Source of the DNA: an uncultured Clostridia bacterium
GTDB lineage: Bacteria; Bacillota_A; Clostridia; Oscillospirales; Acutalibacteraceae
DNA: 12,140 nucleotides
Direction of reading: 5' to 3'
NCBI GenBank assembly: GCA_937891215.1
Contig: CALAEU010000238.1
Coordinates: 1 to 12,140, forward strand
The notes under the pieces were generated by a model. The model made no database searches. It saw only the letters and a program-made list of their open reading frames with translations, and was not told the origin of the DNA. How positions within the stretch are numbered: the stretch's first letter is position 1; the number at the start of each line of letters is the position of its first letter. Made by a program: the position numbers and the translations under genes. Below, one piece after another: positions 1 through 7,721 of this stretch.

Positions 1-2
1 AC

Positions 3-2255
3 ATACAGACAACTAGAAAATCTTATGCAAAACCTTCTGCTGAGATGTTAAAATCGCTTAATTCACTTATAGATACCGAAGAATCTTTTGATAAGTATGT
101 AAATGATACTGTACGTCTTTCTTTGTACGGCGATTTCTTATATCCATTAGCAACAGATTCTACACTCCAGAAATTCTATAATGAAAAACCAGAGGGTTCA
201 TTCTGTGATGAACTTAAAGATGCCCGTACTGCAATCTGGAATGTTTTAAGACCATACAGAATGAAACTTTTAAGACTTTCGCCTGCAAAGTTTATTCACT
301 TTGGTACAACTACCGAGATTTTAGAACTTATGTCAGGTGGAATTGACAGTTATAAAGAACTCGGTTGGAGTAATCATATAAACAGTAGTATTACTAAAAG
401 CACAGCAGGTTTTAATAGTGTACTTTCCGATAAAGCAAAAATTGGTAAGAACTGTTATCTTGAAGTTTCTTATGTTCACAGTAAGGCGAAAATCGGTGAA
501 AATGTTCTTCTTTCTTATATAGATATACATGATGAAGTTATTCCGTCAGATGTTGTTATTCACGGACTCAAACAAAAAGATGGTAAATTCGTAGCTAGAA
601 TTTATGGTGTAAAAGATAATCCTAAAGAAACCAAACTTTTTTCTAAAGAACTTTCAGCGATTTTCCCTGATGAAGTATTTACTGATGCAGAGAAAACTCT
701 TTGGGGTGCTGAAATTTATCCTGCTTGTGACAGTATAAGCGAAGCAGTAAAAGAAGCGCTTAATATTTATGAGATTGTTCATAGTAATGGTGATTTAGCA
801 CACCTTATGTCACTTAACCGAAAATCACTTCAATCAGGCTTTAATTCTGCTGCTCCAGATGCAATTATTGCTTGGGATAACCGTATGCAGGATTTAGTAA
901 AAATGGATGGAGTTGCCAAACTTATCCGTACAGGTAGACCTGCTACAGAAGCAAAAGATATTTTAAGGGCAAGTGAACTTACACCTATTCAGGAACAGTG
1001 GCTTGAAAAAAGACTTTTAAGAGCAGATTTCAGTGAGAGAATAAGACTTTATTACTATCTTGGTGTTGCACTTGGTGGTAAGAAGGGTGTTGAATTTATT
1101 GGTAAAAGTTTCCGTATGATTTCTGACGGGATTTTAAAAGAAACTGTTGATAATTTAAAATACAACGAGAGTTGTAAAATTACTAAAAACAGACACACGG
1201 TAAAATTACCGCTTCGTGTAAACTGGGGTGGTGGTTGGAGTGATACTCCACCATATTGTAATGAACACGGTGGTGCAGTTCTTAATGCAGCAATTCTTTT
1301 AAATGGTGAAAAACCTGTTGAAGTAATACTTGAAAAAATTTCTGAAAAGAAAATCGTTTTTGATAGTCGTGATATGGATGTACACGGTGAATTTACAGAT
1401 ATTGAACAACTCCAGAAAACAGGCGATCCTTATGATGTGTTTGCACTTCAGAAAGCCGCACTTTTAGCTTGCGGAATAATTCCAAGTGAGGGAGGGAATT
1501 TAGACGATATTCTTACCCGTCTTGGTGGTGGATTTGTAATGCATTCAGAAGTTACAAATGTTCCAAAAGGTAGTGGTCTTGGTACAAGTTCTATTCTTTC
1601 TGCTGCTTGTGTTAAAGCGATTTTTGAGTTTATGGGAATTCCACATACAGAAGATGATTTGTATAGTTACGTTCTTGCTATGGAGCAGATAATGTCAACA
1701 GGTGGCGGTTGGCAAGACCAGGTAGGTGGAGTTATAGATGGAGTGAAATTTGTAACTGCAATGCCTGGAATTATGCAGGATGTTAAAGTGAATAAACTAG
1801 ATATTCCTGAAAAGGCATTTAAAGAACTAAATGAAAGATTTGTGCTTATTTATACAGGTCAGCGCAGACTTGCAAGAAATCTCCTTCGCGATGTTGTTGG
1901 TAGATATATAGGTAACGAACCAGAATCAATTTATGCACTTAATGAAATTCAGAGAACGGCTGCTCTTATGAGATTTGAACTTGAGCGTGGCAATATAGAT
2001 GAATTTGCAAAACTTCTGGATGAACATTGGAAACTTTCTAAAATGGTTGATAGTGGTTCAACCAATACACTTATAGACCAGATTTTTCAGAGCATAGATG
2101 AGTTTACTGCAGGTAGACTTGTTTGTGGTGCAGGTGGCGGTGGTTTCTTACAGGTTGTTTTAAAACGAGGTGTCAATGTAGAAACTGTTCGTAAAACTTT
2201 GCGTGCAGTGTTCCAGGATTCAGATGTTGATATCTGGGATTGTGAAATAATATAA
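3..2255 (+). CDS. fkp: Bifunctional fucokinase / fucose-1-phosphate guanylyltransferase (FKP-like), 5' partial
   Basis: This cytoplasmic salvage enzyme family phosphorylates L-fucose and converts fucose-1-phosphate plus GTP to GDP-fucose. The reading frame is open to the left edge: 14 in-frame codons precede the first ATG at 45 with no stop and no ribosome site, so the true start lies outside. Counting from the ATG at 45, residues about 140-205 are the end of the pyrophosphorylase half, a left-handed beta-helix-like stretch (KIGKN, KIGENV, then IPSDVVIHGL and GVKDNPKE). Residues about 385-736 are a GHMP kinase: substrate/ATP motif LRVNWGGGWSDTPP near 389-402, the glycine-rich loop PKGSGLGTSS at 507-516, GGGWQDQ with Asp558, and the C-terminal CGAGGGGF at 694-701. 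Bacteroides FKP is about 950 residues, so roughly 200 residues, including the nucleotidyltransferase core, should lie upstream. The kinase could act on a related sugar (heptose-type kinases share GGWQDQ), but the two-half architecture favours fucose. Confidence 0.88.
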   Translation: MQTTRKSYAKPSAEMLKSLNSLIDTEESFDKYVNDTVRLSLYGDFLYPLATDSTLQKFYNEKPEGSFCDELKDARTAIWNVLRPYRMKLLRLSPAKFIHFGTTTEILELMSGGIDSYKELGWSNHINSSITKSTAGFNSVLSDKAKIGKNCYLEVSYVHSKAKIGENVLLSYIDIHDEVIPSDVVIHGLKQKDGKFVARIYGVKDNPKETKLFSKELSAIFPDEVFTDAEKTLWGAEIYPACDSISEAVKEALNIYEIVHSNGDLAHLMSLNRKSLQSGFNSAAPDAIIAWDNRMQDLVKMDGVAKLIRTGRPATEAKDILRASELTPIQEQWLEKRLLRADFSERIRLYYYLGVALGGKKGVEFIGKSFRMISDGILKETVDNLKYNESCKITKNRHTVKLPLRVNWGGGWSDTPPYCNEHGGAVLNAAILLNGEKPVEVILEKISEKKIVFDSRDMDVHGEFTDIEQLQKTGDPYDVFALQKAALLACGIIPSEGGNLDDILTRLGGGFVMHSEVTNVPKGSGLGTSSILSAACVKAIFEFMGIPHTEDDLYSYVLAMEQIMSTGGGWQDQVGGVIDGVKFVTAMPGIMQDVKVNKLDIPEKAFKELNERFVLIYTGQRRLARNLLRDVVGRYIGNEPESIYALNEIQRTAALMRFELERGNIDEFAKLLDEHWKLSKMVDSGSTNTLIDQIFQSIDEFTAGRLVCGAGGGGFLQVVLKRGVNVETVRKTLRAVFQDSDVDIWDCEII

Positions 2256-2259
2256 AATT

Positions 2260-2301
2260 AAAAGAGTTTTAGCAAAACTTGGTAGCTGAAACTCTTTTTT
2301 T
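2260..2301 (+). terminator. Intrinsic terminator after the fucokinase gene
   Basis: An inverted repeat begins a few bases after the stop codon: AGAGTTT-t-AGC pairs with GCT-g-AAACTCT (one internal mismatch) around a loop of about 11 nt, followed by a run of seven T (2295-2301). The stem extends with A/T pairs on the outside. It separates the fucokinase gene from the promoter downstream. Confidence 0.85.
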
Positions 2302-2313
2302 ATAGCAAAAAGA

Positions 2314-2330
2314 CGAAAATTTGATTTTCG
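2314..2330. repeat. Short inverted repeat upstream of a promoter
   Basis: CGAAAAT and ATTTTCG form a perfect 7-bp inverted repeat with a 3-nt centre. It lies 22 bp upstream of the -35 box at 2353. It could be an operator-like site or chance in AT-rich DNA; there is no T-run, so it is not an independent terminator. Confidence 0.3.
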
Positions 2331-2352
2331 GAAAATTACAGTAGTTTTATTA

Positions 2353-2381
2353 TTGACGATTGTCGATTTATGTACTAAAAT
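2353..2381 (+). promoter_or_regulatory. Sigma-A type promoter of the SGNH esterase operon
   Basis: A -35 box TTGACG (2353-2358) and a -10 box TAAAAT (2376-2381) are separated by 17 bp. They lie between the upstream terminator and the ribosome site of the SGNH hydrolase gene, giving a leader of about 40 nt. Confidence 0.65.
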
Positions 2382-2414
2382 GTAATGCGTATAAATGGCA
2401 TATTTTTGATATAC

Positions 2415-2418
2415 GGAG
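2415..2418 (+). promoter_or_regulatory. Ribosome binding site that fixes the SGNH hydrolase start
   Basis: GGAG lies 8 nt upstream of the ATG at 2427. The earlier in-frame ATG at 2385 has no such site, falls almost on the transcription start expected from the promoter, and would put 14 extra residues in front of a normal signal peptide. Confidence 0.75.
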
Positions 2419-2426
2419 TGTGTTTG

Positions 2427-4502
2427 ATGAATATATTAAAGAGAATAATTTCTGCTTGTTTAGTTTTTATTTTGATGTTTTCATTTTTCAGTACATCTCT
2501 AATAAGTGCTTCTGCACTTTCAGAGGGTGCTCGTTATTATGAATCAATTCCGAAAATTGCTTATGCAACAGTAGGAGAACCATTTAAGATTTATTATAAC
2601 AATATTTTATCTCTTCCTGGTCTAAAAATTGTTTTTAATGTACCAGAGGAAATTAACAGACGTTGTTATGATAATCGTATTGAAATATCATCACAAATAC
2701 CAGGTGATTTTGTTGTTTCCTGGCGTGTGTATGATAGTGAGTATGTTTTAGTAGATTCAGGAGAGATGCTTTTCATTGTTCGTGAGTTAAGTCTGAAAAG
2801 TGAAACAGGGCTTGTTATAGGTGATAGCACGGTGAATGCAGGAGTTGTAACACAGACATTACTTGATATATATGCAGAAAATGGTAAGAATCTGACTCTT
2901 TTAGGTACAATGGGGAAAAAACCGAATCTTCACGAAGGTAGAGGCGGTTGGACTTCTTCGAGTTATTGTAATGGCAAAGAGAGTAATCCATTTTATAATG
3001 GTGGATTCGATTTTTCTTATTATATGACTAGTCAAGGCTATAATAAACTTGATTTTGTTATTATTCAATTGGGAATAAACGATATTAAAACTATGACACT
3101 CGAAAATTATTCTTCAAAAAAAGTACTTTCGAATTTTGAAAAAATAATTTCCAGTATAAGAGTTTATGACAATGAAATACCAATTATTATAGGTGTTACG
3201 ATACCCCCAAGTGAAAAAATTGAGAATTTCAAATACAATACTTCTATTTCTTCAGAATTTGAATACAGAAATAATATAATTCATTTTGCAAGTGATTTAA
3301 TGGGATTTTTTGAAGGGTATAATAAAGTTTATTTTAGTGCAATTAACTGTGTGATTGATACAAAAGATGAAATTGAAGATTTTTTACACCCAACAGATAA
3401 TGGTTATAAGCATATTGCAAAGCAATATGCTTATACATTGAATTGTATATGTAATCCAAAGATAAAAATCAAAGCTCCGGAAATTACACAAGCTAAAACC
3501 AAAAAAGGTCACGTCGCATTAACATGGAGTGCAACTTATGGTGCGTTATATTATGAAATTATTAAAGACAATAGCGTCATCGCAAGAGTAAATACTTTGG
3601 CATACCAGGATAAGAATGTTTTGTCAGGTGAAAATTATAAATATGAAATAAAGGCAGTTTGTGAAAACGGTAAGTCTTATATGTCAAAATCAAAAACAGC
3701 ATATTATTTAACAACCCCTGTGTTGAAAAGTGCAGGTAATTCCCAAAAAGGTGTTGTTGTTAAGTGGGGTGCCGTAGCTTCTGCAGAATATTATAATGTT
3801 TATAGAAAAGTTTTAAATGGTTCTTGGGCAAAAATAGGGAAAACAACAGGAGTTTCATTTACTGATAAAACTGTAAAAAGTGGAACGCAATATTTTTATA
3901 CTGTAATTGCAAATACAAGTGCAGGAACAAGTGCCTATGATAGTAGCGGTGTTTCTGTAGTATATCTTCAGACTCCATCACTTTCTTCGGCGACCAACAA
4001 AAACGGTTATATTGATGTGAAATGGAGTTCAGTAAAAGGTGCAAAAGGTTACTATGTTTACAGAAAATCTTCTGAAAAAGAGAATTGGTCTCGGGTTGCA
4101 ACAGTAAGTGGTACAACTTATACAGATAAAAATATTAAATCTGGTGCAAATTATATATATACGGTAAGGGCATACAGTGGTAATAATCCGAGTGCATATA
4201 TTTCAAATGGTATTACTACAAAATATTTAAGCACACCCAAACTTACGAAAATTAAAAGTAGTACGAGTGGTGTTTCAATTACTTACAGTAAAATTACAGG
4301 GGCAACAAGTTATGCTATTTATCGCAAAATAGGTAATAGTTCCTGGACAAGAATTGCAACTGTATCAGGAAATAGTAAAACAACATATCTTGATAAAACT
4401 GCTAAGAAAAATGTGACATATACTTATACAGTAAGAGCAGTTAATGGTAAATATATGAGTTCATATAACTCCAAAGGAATTACTATAAAAGATAAATATT
4501 GA
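2427..4502 (+). CDS. Secreted SGNH/GDSL-family esterase with four C-terminal fibronectin-III repeats
   Basis: A 691-residue exported protein when started at 2427. Residues 1-30 form a signal peptide (MNILKR, hydrophobic core, cleavage likely after the ASA at 28-30). Residues about 34-125 look like a beta-rich accessory domain. The hydrolase follows, with the nucleophile motif GDST (Ser134), GIND (Asn218) and the late DFLHPTDNGY block with Asp318 and His321, matching the Ser/Gly/Asn/His blocks of SGNH hydrolases, which typically deacetylate carbohydrates or hydrolyse esters. Residues about 350-691 are four FN3-like repeats of about 85 residues, each with a W-x-x-V/YYxxYRK core and ending in a Y-x-Y-T/E-V/I pattern. 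There is no sortase motif, dockerin or C-terminal membrane segment, so it is probably released or held by the repeats. First gene after the promoter at 2353; its stop overlaps the ribosome site of the next gene. Substrate unknown; carbohydrate ester is the best guess. Confidence 0.85.
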   Translation: MNILKRIISACLVFILMFSFFSTSLISASALSEGARYYESIPKIAYATVGEPFKIYYNNILSLPGLKIVFNVPEEINRRCYDNRIEISSQIPGDFVVSWRVYDSEYVLVDSGEMLFIVRELSLKSETGLVIGDSTVNAGVVTQTLLDIYAENGKNLTLLGTMGKKPNLHEGRGGWTSSSYCNGKESNPFYNGGFDFSYYMTSQGYNKLDFVIIQLGINDIKTMTLENYSSKKVLSNFEKIISSIRVYDNEIPIIIGVTIPPSEKIENFKYNTSISSEFEYRNNIIHFASDLMGFFEGYNKVYFSAINCVIDTKDEIEDFLHPTDNGYKHIAKQYAYTLNCICNPKIKIKAPEITQAKTKKGHVALTWSATYGALYYEIIKDNSVIARVNTLAYQDKNVLSGENYKYEIKAVCENGKSYMSKSKTAYYLTTPVLKSAGNSQKGVVVKWGAVASAEYYNVYRKVLNGSWAKIGKTTGVSFTDKTVKSGTQYFYTVIANTSAGTSAYDSSGVSVVYLQTPSLSSATNKNGYIDVKWSSVKGAKGYYVYRKSSEKENWSRVATVSGTTYTDKNIKSGANYIYTVRAYSGNNPSAYISNGITTKYLSTPKLTKIKSSTSGVSITYSKITGATSYAIYRKIGNSSWTRIATVSGNSKTTYLDKTAKKNVTYTYTVRAVNGKYMSSYNSKGITIKDKY
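3474..4499 (+). repeat. Four tandem fibronectin type III-like repeats in the SGNH protein
   Basis: Repeat units start near residues 350, 430, 516 and 603 of the 691-residue protein. The last three begin with a TP pair (TPVLKSAG, TPSLSSAT, TPKLTKIK) and share V-K-W/I-T-Y-S, Y-YVYRK or YAIYRK, SW-RIATVSG, T-Y-DK and YTYTVRA-like segments. Repeats 2 to 4 are clearly alike; repeat 1 is more diverged. Such modules act as spacers or glycan/cell-surface contact elements in clostridial exoenzymes. Confidence 0.8.
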
Positions 4503-4506
4503 GGTG
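4501..4506 (+). promoter_or_regulatory. Ribosome binding site for the DUF896 gene, overlapping the upstream stop
   Basis: GAGGTG begins inside the TGA stop (4500-4502) of the SGNH gene and lies 4 nt before the ATG at 4511. This selects 4511 over the in-frame TTG at 4499 and suggests translational coupling. Confidence 0.75.
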
Positions 4507-4510
4507 CAAA

Positions 4511-4735
4511 ATGGAGCAAACAAAAATTGACAGAATAAATTTTTTGGCGAAAAAATCACGTGAAAGTGGTCTTACTGAAGAAGAAAAAAAGGAACAACAG
4601 AAATTAAGAGCTGAATATGTTGCAGCATTTAGAAAAAATCTTGTTTCTACACTCGAATCAACAATAGTCGAAAGACCTGACGGTACTCGTTTACCACTTG
4701 TTGAGAACAATAAACTCAATAAGAAATTAAAGTGA
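4511..4735 (+). CDS. DUF896 family protein (YnzC-like)
   Basis: A 74-residue cytoplasmic protein. It carries the family pattern KIDRINFLAKKS, then GLTEEEKKEQQKLRAEY, a short link with FRKNL, and a charged tail. This matches Bacillus subtilis YnzC (77 residues), a small helical-hairpin protein of unknown function; in B. subtilis it is in the SOS-induced yneA-yneB-ynzC operon. Here it is instead embedded in a surface/glycan operon, with its ribosome site overlapping the SGNH gene stop and only 3 nt before the next gene. No LexA-type box was noticed upstream. Identity by family is strong; the function is unknown. Confidence 0.88.
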   Translation: MEQTKIDRINFLAKKSRESGLTEEEKKEQQKLRAEYVAAFRKNLVSTLESTIVERPDGTRLPLVENNKLNKKLK

Positions 4736-4738
4736 TAT

Positions 4739-5296
4739 ATGGTAAAAATACGAGAGGTTACGCAAGACGATATTGAAAGAGTAAAATATATCTGCATACA
4801 GACCGCGGATGAAAGAGCAAAAACTGATAAAGAAACAGGTGAAATTATAGCGAATATATACTCGACTTATTATGTTCGTGAAGAACCAGAGACTTGTTTT
4901 GTTTTAGAAGATGATGATCTTGTGGTCGGTTATATAATCTGTTCAACAAATGTAAAAAAATTCAAAGAGAATTTCAGAAAGATTGATTTAGAAGAAATAA
5001 AAAAAATCAAAAAAACAGCTGCAATAGAAAACTGGTTTATTCCTGTTCCATATATGATTTTAAAATGTATTTATCCTGCACATCTTCATATAAATCTTTT
5101 AGAAGATTATCAGGGAAAAGGGTACGGAACGGAATTGATGAAAGCACTTCTTTTTAAACTCAGGGAAAAGGGTGTTAAAGGCGTAATGCTTTTAGCGGCA
5201 GAGAATAATAAGGGTGCAATTAAATTCTATAAAAGACATGGATTTAAAATATTTGTAACAGCATTTGGTGGAGTTGCAATGGGTAAAAAGTTATAA
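4739..5296 (+). CDS. GNAT family N-acetyltransferase
   Basis: A 185-residue cytoplasmic acetyltransferase using acetyl-CoA. The acetyl-CoA pyrophosphate loop (motif A) is HLHINLLEDYQGKGYG with Gln125-Gly126-Lys127-Gly128-Tyr129-Gly130. Motif B is NNKGAIKFYKRHGF at 156-169. The N-terminal strand IREVTQDDIERVKYI is typical of the fold. HLHIN before the QGKGYG loop resembles the acetyltransferase-like group that includes the C-terminal domain of O-GlcNAcase-type proteins, but this similarity is from memory. Start at 4739 is 3 nt after the previous stop and lacks a clear Shine-Dalgarno, so translation is probably coupled to the DUF896 gene. Acceptor (protein, amino-sugar or small amine) cannot be told from the sequence. 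Confidence 0.85.
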   Translation: MVKIREVTQDDIERVKYICIQTADERAKTDKETGEIIANIYSTYYVREEPETCFVLEDDDLVVGYIICSTNVKKFKENFRKIDLEEIKKIKKTAAIENWFIPVPYMILKCIYPAHLHINLLEDYQGKGYGTELMKALLFKLREKGVKGVMLLAAENNKGAIKFYKRHGFKIFVTAFGGVAMGKKL

Positions 5297-5324
5297 GGTC
5301 ATTTTATAAAGAAGGTTATATATT

Positions 5325-6605
5325 ATGAAAAAACCAATTACTGCAATAGTTTTAGGCGCAGGACATCGTGCTCTTGTGTATGCGGATTATTCGTTAAGTC
5401 ATCCTGATGAATTGAAAATAGTAGGGGTTGCAGACCCTGATGAATACCGCAGAAATATGGTTCGTGAAAAATTCGGATTTCCCGAAGAAAATTGTTTTAA
5501 AGATGCAGACGAGTTAGCATCTGTTCCCAAATTTGCTGACGCAATAATAAATGGTACAATGGATGAAGTACACGTAAAAACTTCAGTTCCTCTTTTGAGA
5601 CTGGGTTACGATATGCTTTTGGAAAAACCTTTTTGCGTAAATAAGACGGAAATGAAAGAGCTTTTAGATGTCGTAAACGAGCACAAAAATAAAGTTATGA
5701 TATGTCACGTGCTTCGTTATGCACCATTTTATTTAAGATTCAAAGAGAAAATACAGAATGGTGATTTAGGTGAAATAATCAACATCCAAACTATTGAAAA
5801 TGTCAGTTATCACCATATAACAACATCGTTTGTAAGAGGTAAATGGGGTAACAGTGACAAGTGCAAAACTTCCATGCTTCTCGCGAAATGTTGTCACGAT
5901 ATGGATATTATGATGTGGATGATGTCACCAGTAAGACCTCTTTCAGTTTCTTCTGTTGGTTCATTAGGTCAGTTCAAAAGAGAAAATGCACCAGAAAATT
6001 CAGGTACATATTGCCTTAAAGATTGTCCTAATGTCGATAATTGTCAATACAGTGCAAAAAAGATTTATTTAGACCACTTAGGTTCATGGGAATTTTATGT
6101 GTGGCAAGAACTTGAAAGTATTGAAAATCCTACAATGGAACAAAGAATTGAACTTCTTAAAAGAAGTCCTTACGGTAAATGTGTTTATAAATGCGACAAT
6201 AATGTTGTTGACAGACAAAGTGTTCTTATAAACTTCAGTAACGGCGCAACAGGTACTCATAATATGATAGGTGGTTCTGCCGCACCTTTAAGAGTAATAA
6301 AAGTTACCGGTACAAAAGGTGAACTTTATGGTGAATTTGAAAACAATGTTATTAAATTTACTAAAATAGACCCTGACAGTGAGAATTTCTGTACAGAAGA
6401 AAGACTTGACATTGAAGACTTTGATATGGATGGTCATGGTGGCGGTGACGATAATTTAACAAGAGATTTCATAAGATATGTTTCAGGTGAAGACGTTTCT
6501 GTTTCCTGCACTTCAATATATGATTCTGTTGATGGTCATAACATTATTTTCCTTGCTGACGAGTCAAGAGAAGAAGGCGGTACTCTGAAAATTGTTGACA
6601 AATAA
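5325..6605 (+). CDS. Gfo/Idh/MocA family oxidoreductase with a cysteine-cluster insert
   Basis: A 426-residue NAD(P)-dependent oxidoreductase of the glucose-fructose / inositol dehydrogenase family. The Rossmann loop is IVLGAGHRA at residues 8-16, the family EKP motif is LEKPFC with Lys101, and the catalytic helix has KCCHDMDIMMW (Lys188, His191, Asp192). Residues about 225-295 carry a cysteine-rich insert: Cys230, Cys234 and Cys240, then Cys286 and Cys290 (pattern CX3CX5C, about 45 residues, CX3C), followed by DNNVVD. The insert may bind a metal; this is inference. A ribosome site GAAGG lies 9 nt before the start. It follows the GNAT gene by 28 bp, so it probably shares its transcript. Family members act on sugars, inositols or sugar acids; the substrate here is not determinable. 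Confidence 0.87.
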   Translation: MKKPITAIVLGAGHRALVYADYSLSHPDELKIVGVADPDEYRRNMVREKFGFPEENCFKDADELASVPKFADAIINGTMDEVHVKTSVPLLRLGYDMLLEKPFCVNKTEMKELLDVVNEHKNKVMICHVLRYAPFYLRFKEKIQNGDLGEIINIQTIENVSYHHITTSFVRGKWGNSDKCKTSMLLAKCCHDMDIMMWMMSPVRPLSVSSVGSLGQFKRENAPENSGTYCLKDCPNVDNCQYSAKKIYLDHLGSWEFYVWQELESIENPTMEQRIELLKRSPYGKCVYKCDNNVVDRQSVLINFSNGATGTHNMIGGSAAPLRVIKVTGTKGELYGEFENNVIKFTKIDPDSENFCTEERLDIEDFDMDGHGGGDDNLTRDFIRYVSGEDVSVSCTSIYDSVDGHNIIFLADESREEGGTLKIVDK

Positions 6606-6616
6606 TAGAAAATGGT

Positions 6617-6631
6617 GTAAGATATTCTTAC
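6617..6631. repeat. Small hairpin between the oxidoreductase and phosphoesterase genes
   Basis: GTAAGA and TCTTAC form a perfect 6-bp stem around TAT, followed at 6641-6652 by the self-complementary AGTTTTAAAACT. Neither is followed by a T-run, so this gap does not hold a clear terminator and transcription may continue into the phosphoesterase gene. Function uncertain. Confidence 0.25.
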
Positions 6632-6661
6632 TTGTGACGGAGTTTTAAAACTTTGTTGTAT

Positions 6662-6666
6662 GGAGG
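6662..6666 (+). promoter_or_regulatory. Ribosome binding site that fixes the phosphoesterase start
   Basis: GGAGG lies 8 nt before the ATG at 6675. The upstream in-frame ATG at 6660 overlaps this site and has no ribosome site of its own, so 6675 is the start. Confidence 0.85.
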
Positions 6667-6674
6667 TATATAAT

Positions 6675-7667
6675 ATGGGTTCATTAGCGGGTCTCAGTGG
6701 TGGAATTGAAATTATCAGTTCTATAATTTATAAGATTAACAGTCTTATTTTAGCATTGGTTATGTTGACAGGTGGGGTTGCTTCTCCTTCAACAGATAAC
6801 AGAATTTATTATAAAGAAGCAGATGCAGAGCTTATGGCTGTAGTATGGGGCGACACACAGCTTTGCAACTACAACCCTGAAAGAGAAATAAACTTTGTTG
6901 CTGCATGTGATGACTTACAGAATGCTGCTTGTCAGATTGACGCACTTTTAGTTGCAGGTGACATTGTAGAAAATGGTTTCCAGTCAGAATATGACAGTCT
7001 TACAGACGATTTAGTAAAAGTAACAAAAGTTGACAATTTTGTTATGTGTGCAGGTAACCACGATATAAGAATCCGTGATTATGAGCAATCAACACAACGT
7101 TACTTTGACTTTACTAATAATCTTAATCCAAAAGATAAAGCGATTGATAATATCTGGTTTGAATATGAAGTTGATGGATACTCATTCCTTGTTATTGGTT
7201 CTGATGAAATGCGTTTTGAAGATGCATATTTAAGTGATGCACAATTACAATGGCTTGAAGAAAGAGTAGCAGCAATTTCAGCAAGTGGTAAACCTGTATT
7301 TGTTATGGGTCACTATCCATTAAGAGATACACACGGTCTTCCACTTACATGGGGTGCTTCACTCTGGGAGGCAGGTACTATCGGCGACCAGTCAGATATT
7401 GTTTACGAACTTCTCAATAAGTATGAAAATGTGTTCTATATAACAGGTCACCTTCATACAGGTATTGGTCAATATACTTATGAAGAAATCGGTAATATTC
7501 ACGGCATCAACGTTCCATCAATCGGTATCACAAATAAAGATGGCGATTATAACAATGCTACTGGCGTAATTCTTGAAGTTTATGAAGATAAAGTTATTTC
7601 AAGAGCAAGGGATTTTGGTACTGGCGAATATATTCCAGAATATGAAGTAACATACGAATTAGTATAA
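6675..7667 (+). CDS. Calcineurin-like metallophosphoesterase, probably exported
   Basis: A 330-residue phosphoesterase. Residues about 18-38 (K-INSLILALVMLTGGVASPS) are a hydrophobic segment after a lysine, consistent with a signal peptide or membrane anchor, although the N-terminus before it is long and unusual. The five metal-site blocks are present in order: GDTQ with Asp60 and Gln62, GDIVENG with Asp96, GNHD with Asn128, His129 and Asp130, GHYP with His213, and GHLH with His259 and His261. The first block normally reads D-x-H, so Gln62 replaces a usual metal ligand. Substrate is unknown: phosphodiester, nucleotide or lipid head group are all possible. It lies 69 bp after the oxidoreductase gene without a clear terminator and just before a strong one, so it may be the last gene of that transcript. 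Confidence 0.85.
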   Translation: MGSLAGLSGGIEIISSIIYKINSLILALVMLTGGVASPSTDNRIYYKEADAELMAVVWGDTQLCNYNPEREINFVAACDDLQNAACQIDALLVAGDIVENGFQSEYDSLTDDLVKVTKVDNFVMCAGNHDIRIRDYEQSTQRYFDFTNNLNPKDKAIDNIWFEYEVDGYSFLVIGSDEMRFEDAYLSDAQLQWLEERVAAISASGKPVFVMGHYPLRDTHGLPLTWGASLWEAGTIGDQSDIVYELLNKYENVFYITGHLHTGIGQYTYEEIGNIHGINVPSIGITNKDGDYNNATGVILEVYEDKVISRARDFGTGEYIPEYEVTYELV

Positions 7668-7670
7668 GGT

Positions 7671-7710
7671 AACCGGGTCATAGTGAGTACTCACTATGAC
7701 CCGGTTTTTT
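7671..7710 (+). terminator. Strong intrinsic terminator, perfect 36-bp palindrome
   Basis: The 36 bases 7671-7706 are a perfect palindrome with 18-bp arms and no spacer; the left arm starts AACCGGGTCATAG and the right arm ends CTATGACCCGGTT. Six T follow (7705-7710). In RNA this folds into a long GC-topped stem with a small loop. No matching T-run exists for the other strand. It lies 3 nt after the phosphoesterase stop and isolates it from the next promoter. Confidence 0.93.
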
Positions 7711-7721
7711 GCCCGATTTCA

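Noticed and set aside
333..530. Open frame on the - strand inside the fucokinase gene
   Set aside because: Lies wholly within a gene with clear domain matches on the other strand; no ribosome site and no recognisable motif.
2385..2426. Earlier ATG for the SGNH hydrolase
   Set aside because: No ribosome site, too close to the expected transcription start, and it would bury the signal peptide behind 14 extra residues.
2448..2459. ISAC in the SGNH signal peptide as a lipoprotein box
   Set aside because: The cysteine is at residue 11, at the start of the hydrophobic core and not after it; cleavage after the ASA at 28-30 fits better.
4483..4797. Antisense frame over the DUF896 gene
   Set aside because: Its translation is a low-complexity mirror of a well-matched DUF896 gene and has no start signals.
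6633..6661. Possible promoter TTGTGA-N17-TTGTAT before the phosphoesterase gene
   Set aside because: Poor boxes, and the -10 would touch the ribosome site, leaving no room for a leader.
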